From: JBKEDH01 sp047975295
Lineage (GTDB): Bacteria; Bacteroidota; Bacteroidia; Flavobacteriales; Flavobacteriaceae
Assembly: GCA_047975295.1 (NCBI GenBank)
Contig: JBKEDH010000058.1
Coordinates: forward strand, 1-7,069
Length of the DNA stretch: 7,069 nt
Direction: 5' to 3'
The notes under the pieces are model-generated. The model was not told the DNA's origin. It ran no database searches and saw nothing but the letters and a program-made list of their open reading frames with translations. Every line of letters begins with the position of its first letter. Position 1 is the first letter of the stretch. Below are positions 1-5,762 of the stretch, piece after piece. The position numbers and the translations under genes were made by a program.

Positions 1-45
1 ACCGATTGATTTATCAATATTCTTACTAAACGCTTTTACAAATGT

Positions 46-891
46 TTAATGTCCAATTTCTATTCGGAATTGTTTTTCCTTTTGCTGTTCTTCTTCTACT
101 TTTTTTCTAACTAAAGCTTCGTAATCTTTTTTTGAAATTTCCTTACCTTTTTTAGGGCGTTCAATATCTTGCTTTTCACTTGGATTAAGCACTATTTTTG
201 TACAATAAATACTGGTTTCACCTGCATTTACCTCTAAAATCAATCCTGGTAAACCCCAATAATCACTTGGCCCTTGGTTAACAGGAATTTGTAAGGTGTA
301 CCATGCCTCTACATCAATTTCTTTTGTTGCCGGTTCTTTATGTCCTTCCATTTTACCATTCTCTTCTCGATTTGGTGGACGCATAAATCCTCTTCGTCCC
401 ATATTTCTTACTGTCTTTTTTGCCGTAGCCTTAAAACACACATAGTTGCCTATCTGTTTGGTCTCGCCCGTCATTTCCCAATCTATTCTAGGTAAACTAT
501 CGGTAATTAAAAACTTTTTTCCGTAAAGCACTTGTTCCTGCAATAACAATTGGTCTTTTACGCTTCTGTAATGGGGACCTTCCTCGATATTATTGCCCAC
601 AACCATCCACCAACCCCGTCTCCTACCACTATCGTCTTCGTTTTTTTCCTCGTTATAGTACGATTCCGTTTGGTTAAAAATAAGTGAAAACTTTTTTTGA
701 TTGGCATTGCGCATGCGCTCTTCTATACGCTTTTTAAATTCTTCGGGAATATCGTTATTGTTTCCAAACCCTGTCATATCTACCACACGCTTAAATTCGT
801 AATGGGCAACGCCTTGAATCTCGCTTTGCGCAAATGTAAAACCGGTAAAAAGCATCATTAATGCTATTCCTATCCTTGTTCTTATTTTCAT
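46..891 (-). CDS. GLPGLI family secreted protein
   Basis: This encodes 281 residues with a clear signal peptide: positively charged start (MKIRTR), hydrophobic core, and a probable cut after FAQ near residue 22, so the protein should be exported to the periplasm or outer surface. The family signature GLPGLI is exact at residues 213-218, inside a YWGLPGLILEV context, and gives the assignment. The GLPGLI family (TIGR01200 type) is common in Bacteroidota and has no established biochemical function; members often sit beside outer-membrane receptor genes. Between residues about 160 and 192 there is a basic, Pro/Gly/Glu-rich stretch that looks like a disordered insert. The last 45 residues are highly charged (Lys/Glu), unlike the rest. 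The start is the ATG directly before the signal peptide. It is transcribed away from its right-hand neighbour. A possible downstream partner would lie left of the window and is not visible. The family call is secure; the role is unknown. Confidence 0.93.
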   Translation of the reverse strand: MKIRTRIGIALMMLFTGFTFAQSEIQGVAHYEFKRVVDMTGFGNNNDIPEEFKKRIEERMRNANQKKFSLIFNQTESYYNEEKNEDDSGRRRGWWMVVGNNIEEGPHYRSVKDQLLLQEQVLYGKKFLITDSLPRIDWEMTGETKQIGNYVCFKATAKKTVRNMGRRGFMRPPNREENGKMEGHKEPATKEIDVEAWYTLQIPVNQGPSDYWGLPGLILEVNAGETSIYCTKIVLNPSEKQDIERPKKGKEISKKDYEALVRKKVEEEQQKEKQFRIEIGH

Positions 892-1213
892 GTATTTAGT
901 TATTTTTAAATATCCGTTTGCTATCTAAAATAGACATTTCTTGCCTTTCCGAAAAGAAATAGAGCGTAATAAAAAATCTCAAATTATTAACTATAAGAGG
1001 TTCCTTGGAAGGAACTGCACTTAAAAACAAATATTCATTATTTATTTTCAAATTAAAAAACAATACTACTATTAAGACTGCCGTTATATTAAATGGTTTA
1101 GTTGACAATAAATTTTAGAACAGTTTATAATGTCTTTTTAAATAATTTTATATTCTGTTGCCAATGTGCTACAAACAAATATAAAACTAAAATGATTTTT
1201 GTATTTTGCCCTT
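892..1213. other. divergent AT-rich spacer without a gene
   Basis: This 322-base spacer lies between the divergent starts of the GLPGLI gene and the secreted-protein gene, so it should hold promoters for both. I see no convincing protein here: the short open frames lack signal or domain character. No good TTTG / TAnnTTTG pair with 17-23 base spacing was found in either direction close to a start. TATATTTG is present on the minus strand at 1183-1176, but it has no partner box and lies about 285 bases from the GLPGLI start. A 16-bp perfect dyad at 1000-1015 is the only notable structure. Confidence 0.6.
1000..1015. repeat. 16-bp perfect dyad in the divergent spacer
   Basis: GTTCCTT and AAGGAAC are exact reverse complements separated by GG. 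The dyad lies 109 bases upstream of the GLPGLI start and 199 bases upstream of the rightward gene. Its size suits a dimeric regulator site, but no T-run follows, so it is not a terminator. The symmetry is seen; an operator role is only a guess, and a dyad of this size may occur by chance. Confidence 0.3.
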
Positions 1214-1999
1214 ATGATTTATTTAAGATTTATTGTTACTTTTATTTCGATATCGGCGGTTTCGCAAACCCTAATGGAAACCGATTTGATAGAAAAAACA
1301 CCTTTTGAAGCCAACGATTTAATAAAAATAAACAGTTTTGGGGGTATATTCTATACCCAAAATGATGTGTTGCTCAAGAAGGACGAATACCAAAAAAACA
1401 TATTAAACTACAGTAATTTTCAACTAGGAAAAATAACATCTGCCAATGCTTTCAATCCTTTAAAAATAAATATTTTTTATCAAGACTTCAATACTGTCGT
1501 TATTTTGGACAATAGGCTTGCCGAAATATTCAAAATAGACTTTAACAATCTGGAACACTATAAAAACATTACACATATTTCTACCGGCTACGACAATACC
1601 ATTTGGATTTTTAACCAAAACACCCAACAGTTAGAACTTTTCGACTATAAAACCTTAAAATCCAAAAACACTACGCTACCTATTAAAAGCGAAGTTTTAG
1701 ACATAGAAAGCAATTACAACTATTGTTGGCTCCTTACAAAAGAGCATTTGTATATGTACAATTATTTCGGGCGTTTAATTAAATCTTTTAAAAACGACAA
1801 CTTTACCCAACTGGCCATAAATAACGAAAATGCTATTTTAAAACGAGAAAATGCCCTATTTTATTTAAATGGTAAAACCGGAAATATTATACCGATAAAA
1901 CTACCAAACTTATCGATAAACTCGTTTTTCACAACCAACGAAAGCTTGTATATTTACGGCAGCAAAACAATTTACAAACTTAATATTAAAACAAACTAA
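1214..1999 (+). CDS. secreted protein of unknown function, possibly beta-propeller-like
   Basis: I do not recognise a named family. The ATG at 1214 gives 261 residues beginning MIYLRFIVTFISISAVSQ, a short signal peptide probably cut near residue 17-18. A TTG five codons upstream (1199) is possible but would only lengthen the signal peptide. The mature part is rich in Asn, Ile, Phe, Tyr and Lys. It reads as successive short strands with recurring hydrophobic-aromatic patterns (for example TIWIFNQNTQQLELFDYKTL, CWLLTKEHLYMYNYFGRLI, SLYIYGSKTIYKLNI). That pattern resembles WD40/NHL-type propeller blades, but no canonical repeat signature is visible and the fold is an inference. It has no transmembrane helix after the signal peptide. 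The stop lies 3 bases before the start of the deoxynucleoside kinase, so the two are almost certainly cotranscribed. Confidence 0.8.
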   Translation: MIYLRFIVTFISISAVSQTLMETDLIEKTPFEANDLIKINSFGGIFYTQNDVLLKKDEYQKNILNYSNFQLGKITSANAFNPLKINIFYQDFNTVVILDNRLAEIFKIDFNNLEHYKNITHISTGYDNTIWIFNQNTQQLELFDYKTLKSKNTTLPIKSEVLDIESNYNYCWLLTKEHLYMYNYFGRLIKSFKNDNFTQLAINNENAILKRENALFYLNGKTGNIIPIKLPNLSINSFFTTNESLYIYGSKTIYKLNIKTN

Positions 2000-2002
2000 A
2001 CC

Positions 2003-2617
2003 ATGCATATTGCTATTGCCGGAAACATAGGTGCTGGAAAAACCACACTCACCAAACTACTTGCAAAACATTATAAATGGGAAGCACAATTGGAAGATGT
2101 TGTAGATAATCCGTATTTAGACGATTTTTACAACCAAATGGAACGTTGGAGTTTTAATTTACAGGTTTATTTTTTAAATAGCAGATTTCGCCAAGTATTA
2201 CAAATAAGGGAAAGTGGAAAAGATATTATACAGGACAGAACCATTTATGAAGATGCCCATATTTTTGCACCCAACCTACATGCTATGGGCTTAATGACCA
2301 ATCGTGATTTTGAAAATTACAAGTCACTGTTCGAACTTATGGAGTCTCTGGTTAAAGGACCGGATATTTTAATTTACCTACGAAGTTCAATCCCTAATAT
2401 AGTGGCCCAAATACAAAAACGTGGACGCGATTACGAAAATTCTATTAGCATTGATTATTTAAGCCGACTTAACGAACGTTACGAAGCTTGGATACATGGT
2501 TACAACAAAGGAAAACTGTTAATAATTGATGTTGATGATTTGGATTTTGTCGATAATCCCGAAGATCTGGGCTATGTTATCAATAAAATAGATGCCGAAA
2601 TACACGGTCTATTTTAA
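2003..2617 (+). CDS. deoxynucleoside kinase (dNK/dGK/dAK family)
   Basis: This cytoplasmic enzyme of 204 residues should transfer the gamma phosphate of ATP to the 5'-OH of a deoxynucleoside, the first step of salvage to dNTPs. The P-loop GNIGAGKTT lies at residues 7-15. E31, in LEDVVDNPYL, fits the family's conserved catalytic Glu region. QDRTIYEDAHIF (77-88) carries the Asp-Arg motif (D78, R79), and KRGRDYE (138-144) provides the LID arginines R139 and R141. The length matches bacterial members of this family (about 200-225 residues). Substrate preference (dA, dG, dC or T) cannot be decided from the motifs. The start is the ATG just before the P-loop strand, 3 bases after the upstream stop, which suggests translational coupling to the secreted-protein gene. 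The enzyme call is strong; the functional link to that neighbour is unclear. Confidence 0.95.
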   Translation: MHIAIAGNIGAGKTTLTKLLAKHYKWEAQLEDVVDNPYLDDFYNQMERWSFNLQVYFLNSRFRQVLQIRESGKDIIQDRTIYEDAHIFAPNLHAMGLMTNRDFENYKSLFELMESLVKGPDILIYLRSSIPNIVAQIQKRGRDYENSISIDYLSRLNERYEAWIHGYNKGKLLIIDVDDLDFVDNPEDLGYVINKIDAEIHGLF

Positions 2618-2660
2618 ACATCACCACTTTAATTTAGTGTTTTAACATTTTGTTACGATA

Positions 2661-2686
2661 TTGACACCACTTAATTGCTATTTTCG
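2661..2686 (+). promoter_or_regulatory. possible promoter of the S9 peptidase gene
   Basis: TATTTTCG at 2679-2686 matches the Bacteroidota -7 box TAnnTTTG except for one base. A TTG lies at 2661-2663, with a 15-base spacer that is slightly shorter than the usual 17-23. It is placed about 30 bases before the ATG at 2716, a short AT-rich leader as is typical in this phylum. The 98-base gap after the kinase gene also favours a separate promoter. The match is imperfect, so this is tentative. Confidence 0.33.
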
Positions 2687-2715
2687 CAATTTCAATCACC
2701 TTTTATTAGTAAATT

Positions 2716-5241
2716 ATGGGAAAAGTTACCTTATTTGCCATTTTAATATGCTTTGGCAATCTTTTATTTGCACAAGACAACACAGAAGAAAACAACACTC
2801 CAACTCCAAATTATCGGTTAGCGGCCAGGTTTTCGCAAGGCAATCTAGCCAAAATGGTACATTCTACAAGTGTTTCCCCAAATTGGTTAGAAAAGGGCAA
2901 CCGATTTTGGTACCAATACAAAACCAGCGAAGGCTCCAATTACTACATCGTTGATGCCGACAAACGAACCAAAACAAAAATATTTGACAATGCCAAAATG
3001 GCCAAATGGCTAACCGAAATAACCAAAGACCCTTATGACGCAAAACATTTGCCCAAATTCAATTTCGAATTTGTTAAAAATGAAACCGCTATTAGATTTC
3101 GGGTAACTTCGAACGAAGAAGTTGAAGTAAAAGACAATAAAACAAAGGGTAAAAAAGAAAACGACTCTACCAAAACCAAAAAGAAAAAAGCACCTAAAAT
3201 GGAGAAAAAGGTATATTACTTCGAATATACTTTGGGAAGAGACGGTCTTACCATAATAAACAACGACAAAGAAGAAAAAAAGGAATGGGAAAAATGGGCC
3301 AACGTATCGCCCGATAGCACAATTGTTCTGTTTTCTAGAAATTACAATCTGTATTGGATGGATAAAGAAAACTTTTTAAAGGCGGTAAAAGATCCCAAAG
3401 ACACTACTATTGTAGAACACCAATGGACTAAAGACGGTGAACGCTATTACGGTTACGGTGGTTATGGCGCCCGAGATAACGAAGCTCTTAAAAAAGCCTT
3501 AAAAGAAGACAAAAGACAATCGGTTTACGGCAGTTGGTCTCACAACTCGAAAAAATTTGTTTTTCAAAGAACAGATTCAAGACACTTAAACGATCTATGG
3601 GTTATTAACACCATAACCAAAGAGCGTCCTACTTTGGAAACCTACAAATACCACATGGCCGGCGAACAGGATTTTGGCAAAACCGAGCTATTAGTTTTCG
3701 ATATCCCTTCAAAAGACATAAAAAAAGTAAAACTGGACAGTACAGTGCAACAAACAATTTCGGTATATAGACATCGATATGAAAAATCCGACGCAAGCAA
3801 ACACAAACCAAACTTGTTGCTGTCTAAAAAAAACAATATATACTTTAAAACCATTAGCCGCGACCGTAAACGTTTAGATGTTCATGTTGCTAACATTAAT
3901 ACAGGAGAGGTAAAAACGCTAATAAACGAACATTTTAACACTTTTGTAGAAGCTTATGGGCACGACATTGTTTTGTTTAATAATGAGTCCGAAATACTAT
4001 TTTGGTCCGAACGCGATGGCTGGGCACACTTTTACCTTTACGATGCCAATGGCAACTTAAAAAACCAAGTTACCGAAGGCGAATACCATATAGATAGTTT
4101 TAAGGGAATAAACGAAAAAGAACGTACTGTATATTTTGTTGCTAATGGTATAAATAAAGATATCGACCCATATTACGCACATTTATACAAAATTAACTTG
4201 AACGGTAGTGGGTTAAAATGTTTAAACAGCGGCAATTTTAACAACAACATAAGCCTATCCGACACCAACCAATACTTTGTAAACAATTTCTCCAGAGTAA
4301 ACACAACGCCAAAATCAGAACTTAGAAACAGCAATGGAAAAGTAATTTTGGAGTTGGAAGAAGCCGATTTATCGCAACTTATGGCAGCCGGTTATAAATT
4401 TCCCGAGCCTTTTAAAGTAAAGGCAGACGATGGTATTACCGACTTGTATGGCGTTATGTATAAGCCGTTCGATTTTGACGAGAACAAAAAATATCCTCTA
4501 ATCGAGTATGTATATCCCGGACCACAAACCGAAGCGGTAAGCAAATCGTTTTCGCCAAGAATGGATCGAACAGACCGTATGGCCCAAGTTGGATTTGTTG
4601 TGGTTACCTTAGGTAATCGTGGCGGACATCCTTCACGTTCAAAATGGTACCACACCTACGGTTACGGTAATTTAAGAGATTATGGTCTTGCCGACAAAAA
4701 ATATGTAGCCGAACAGTTGTCTGAAAAATACAATTTTATAGACATTGAAAAAGTTGGTATTTTCGGACATTCTGGAGGAGGCTTTATGTCTACTGCGGCC
4801 ATGTTGGTTTACCCCGATTTCTTTAAAGTCGCTGTATCGTCGGCAGGAAACCACGATAATACCATATATAACAGTTGGTGGAGTGAAACACATCACGGTA
4901 TTAAAGAAGTTAAGGATGCCGACAATAAAATTTCGTACAATTACGATATCGATAAAAACCAAAGCTTAGCCAGCAATTTAAAAGGAAAACTTATGTTGGT
5001 AACCGGAGATATTGACAATAATGTCCATCCCGGTTCTACCATCAGAATGGCCAATGCACTAATCAAAGCCAACAAACGCTTTGACTTTATGCTTATGCCC
5101 GGCCAACGTCATGCTTTTGGAAACATGACCGAATATTTCTTTTGGCTTAAAGCCGATTATTTTAGCAAACACCTTTTGGGAGTAGAAACTACTGGCACCG
5201 ATATAACCGAAATGAACAGGGCTGTTCCTCAAAAAAGATAG
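2716..5241 (+). CDS. secreted S9 family serine peptidase (DPP IV-like architecture)
   Basis: This encodes 841 residues. A signal peptide (MGKVTLFAILICFGNLLFAQ) is probably cut after residue 20, sending the enzyme to the periplasm or outside. Residues about 30-560 form the N-terminal propeller of DPPIV_N type, shown by the SHNSKKFVFQRTDSRHLNDLW segment (about 274-294), PTLETYKYHMAGE (about 305-317) and WSERDGWAHFYLYD (about 429-442). The C-terminal alpha/beta hydrolase (about 575-825) carries Ser686 in GHSGGG, Asp767 in GDIDNNVHP and His799 in GQRHAFGN. Y600 in YVYPGP matches the oxyanion-hole tyrosine. Such enzymes cleave peptides, often after proline, in nutrient peptide breakdown. Oddities: the elbow is GHSGGG rather than GWSYGG; I find no D-W-x-x-E-E motif that anchors the substrate N-terminus in true dipeptidyl peptidases; and a lysine-rich insert lies at about 136-166. 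Length exceeds the usual 700-770. The family is certain; dipeptidyl peptidase specificity is not. Confidence 0.95.
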   Translation: MGKVTLFAILICFGNLLFAQDNTEENNTPTPNYRLAARFSQGNLAKMVHSTSVSPNWLEKGNRFWYQYKTSEGSNYYIVDADKRTKTKIFDNAKMAKWLTEITKDPYDAKHLPKFNFEFVKNETAIRFRVTSNEEVEVKDNKTKGKKENDSTKTKKKKAPKMEKKVYYFEYTLGRDGLTIINNDKEEKKEWEKWANVSPDSTIVLFSRNYNLYWMDKENFLKAVKDPKDTTIVEHQWTKDGERYYGYGGYGARDNEALKKALKEDKRQSVYGSWSHNSKKFVFQRTDSRHLNDLWVINTITKERPTLETYKYHMAGEQDFGKTELLVFDIPSKDIKKVKLDSTVQQTISVYRHRYEKSDASKHKPNLLLSKKNNIYFKTISRDRKRLDVHVANINTGEVKTLINEHFNTFVEAYGHDIVLFNNESEILFWSERDGWAHFYLYDANGNLKNQVTEGEYHIDSFKGINEKERTVYFVANGINKDIDPYYAHLYKINLNGSGLKCLNSGNFNNNISLSDTNQYFVNNFSRVNTTPKSELRNSNGKVILELEEADLSQLMAAGYKFPEPFKVKADDGITDLYGVMYKPFDFDENKKYPLIEYVYPGPQTEAVSKSFSPRMDRTDRMAQVGFVVVTLGNRGGHPSRSKWYHTYGYGNLRDYGLADKKYVAEQLSEKYNFIDIEKVGIFGHSGGGFMSTAAMLVYPDFFKVAVSSAGNHDNTIYNSWWSETHHGIKEVKDADNKISYNYDIDKNQSLASNLKGKLMLVTGDIDNNVHPGSTIRMANALIKANKRFDFMLMPGQRHAFGNMTEYFFWLKADYFSKHLLGVETTGTDITEMNRAVPQKR

Positions 5242-5362
5242 TAGAGTAATATTAATTGTGGATATTATATAGATCTAAGTTAGACTTTAAAACTATTATT
5301 TTTTTAGTATCTTAATGATTTCTTTCATAAAAAATATTTAATACATAACAAAATTTTATTTA

Positions 5363-5379
5363 TTAGCTTATTAAGCTAA
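5363..5379. repeat. 8-bp inverted repeat with single-base centre
   Basis: TTAGCTTA and TAAGCTAA are exact reverse complements around one central T. The repeat lies 122 bases after the peptidase stop codon and its last two bases are shared with the left arm of the larger inverted repeat at 5378-5424. No role is evident from the sequence; it may be part of a composite 3'-end structure. Confidence 0.45.
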
Positions 5380-5424
5380 TTATCAGGCCTTGAATATTTT
5401 AAAAACCTTCAAAGCCTGATAATT
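5378..5424. repeat. 17-bp inverted repeat, possible 3'-end hairpin
   Basis: The left arm (5378-5394) and right arm (5408-5424) are reverse complements at 16 of 17 positions, with a 13-base loop. The single mismatch at 5389 would be C-A in a rightward RNA but a G-U pair in a leftward RNA, so the fold is slightly better on the minus strand. Only a short T-run follows on the plus strand, so it is a weak candidate for the peptidase mRNA 3' end. It could instead protect the transcript end or be a relic of a small palindromic element. Confidence 0.5.
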
Positions 5425-5506
5425 TTATAGTTTACTTATCAATGTATTGAATATAATTTTTTTGTCGTGTACCATGAAAAAACGTATAACTCTTTTGTTT
5501 TAGAGC

Positions 5507-5544
5507 AAAAAAAAGCCTTTATCGTTTTTTTGATAAAGGCTTTT
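5507..5544 (-). terminator. intrinsic terminator for leftward transcription
   Basis: A perfect 13-bp stem is formed by 5511-5523 and 5532-5544 around an 8-base loop. On the minus strand it is followed by an uninterrupted T-run (A-run at 5507-5514 on the plus strand, partly in the stem), whereas on the plus strand the T-run is only four bases inside the stem. The stronger direction is therefore leftward. No leftward gene is intact nearby; the adjacent tRNA-like remnant on the same strand is the likely original client. It could also stop rightward transcripts weakly. Confidence 0.72.
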
Positions 5545-5572
5545 GTACTGAAGGCGGGACTATAAACCCTAC
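5545..5572 (-). pseudogene. tRNA 3'-end remnant, probable integration site (att)
   Basis: On the minus strand the segment reads GGGTTTATAGTCCCGCC followed by TTCAGTAC, like a T-arm and the 3' acceptor strand. In tRNA terms, CCCGC would be the 3' T-stem strand, CTTCAGT the acceptor strand and A the discriminator. The expected T-loop (TTCRA) is altered, and the opposite T-stem does not pair well. No anticodon arm, D-arm or 5' acceptor strand follows to the right. The acceptor end resembles flavobacterial tRNA-Leu as I remember it. A terminator in the right orientation directly follows, and a tyrosine recombinase starts 190 bases to the right. This is the pattern left when an element integrates into a tRNA 3' end and displaces the original end. 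The isotype and exact crossover are inferred. Confidence 0.5.
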
Positions 5573-5637
5573 AATTTTAACACTTATTTAACATCTTTAA
5601 AACACTTAAAAACTTAACAAAAATCAACTAAAATACT

Positions 5638-5672
5638 AATTTCATTGACTTAACCTAAAATTGAATGAAATT
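5638..5672. repeat. 9-bp inverted repeat near the putative att site
   Basis: AATTTCATT (5638-5646) and AATGAAATT (5664-5672) are exact reverse complements separated by 17 bases. They lie between the tRNA remnant and the tandem 11-bp repeats, where accessory sites for an integrase or excision factor would be expected. In such AT-rich DNA a chance match is possible. Confidence 0.35.
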
Positions 5673-5689
5673 GCATAAAATTTAAAACG

Positions 5690-5719
5690 GTTTGGCAAAT
5701 GTTTGGCAAATGTTTGGCA
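5690..5719 (+). repeat. tandem 11-bp repeat, probable integrase arm-type or operator sites
   Basis: GTTTGGCAAAT occurs at 5690-5700 and 5701-5711 with no gap, then GTTTGGCA at 5712-5719. The 11-base period is close to one helical turn, so the copies present the same DNA face. The third copy contains the TTTG of the integrase promoter -33 box. Tyrosine recombinases of mobile elements bind short direct repeats (arm sites) through their N-terminal domain; an element regulator could also bind here. The repeat is seen directly; the binder is inferred. Confidence 0.7.
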
Positions 5720-5743
5720 GGATAATTTTATTGCTTAAATTTG
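5713..5743 (+). promoter_or_regulatory. Bacteroidota-type promoter of the integrase gene
   Basis: TTTG at 5713-5716 and TAAATTTG at 5736-5743 match both boxes of the phylum's housekeeping promoter (TTTG / TAnnTTTG) exactly, with a 19-base spacer in the accepted range. The start of transcription would fall a few bases downstream, giving a leader of roughly 10-15 bases before the ATG at 5763. The -33 box is embedded in the third copy of the 11-bp repeat, so a protein bound to the repeats should block or alter transcription of the integrase. Confidence 0.65.
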
Positions 5744-5762
5744 TGTATCAAATGTTTTAAAA

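Larger units (their letters stand above)
5242..5762. other. non-coding stretch spanning the chromosome/element junction
   Basis: No protein gene is supported in these 521 AT-rich bases between the peptidase stop and the integrase start. From left to right it holds: two abutting inverted repeats (5363-5424), a leftward-facing terminator (5507-5544), a tRNA 3'-end-like remnant (5545-5572), an AT-rich segment with repeated ACTTAA-type words and a 9-bp inverted repeat (5638-5672), a tandem 11-bp repeat (5690-5719), and the integrase promoter (5713-5743). Bases 5242-5362 show nothing I can name. Confidence 0.75.

Noticed and set aside
1..45. Possible end or start of another gene at the left edge
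   Set aside because: It is too short to support any call, with no recognisable motif.
896..1108. Minus-strand open frame of 70 codons upstream of the GLPGLI gene
   Set aside because: It has low-complexity, AT-driven composition, no signal peptide or domain character, and occupies the divergent spacer where promoters are expected.
1102..1308. Plus-strand open frame of 68 codons overlapping the start of the secreted-protein gene
   Set aside because: It overlaps the signal peptide region of a better-supported gene in another frame and its Cys/Phe/Tyr-rich translation looks like noise.
2621..2645. Possible terminator after the deoxynucleoside kinase gene
   Set aside because: The CACT/AGTG stem is only 4 bp before mismatches, with a short T-run; too weak to call.
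4392..4969. Open frames on either strand inside the peptidase gene
   Set aside because: They are shadows of the peptidase reading frame, with no independent protein features.
5545..5640. Complete tRNA gene on the minus strand
   Set aside because: Only the 3' end resembles a tRNA; no anticodon arm, D-arm or 5' acceptor strand can be found in the bases to the right.
5690..5719. CRISPR array
   Set aside because: The repeats are 11 bp in direct tandem with no spacers, unlike CRISPR repeats.
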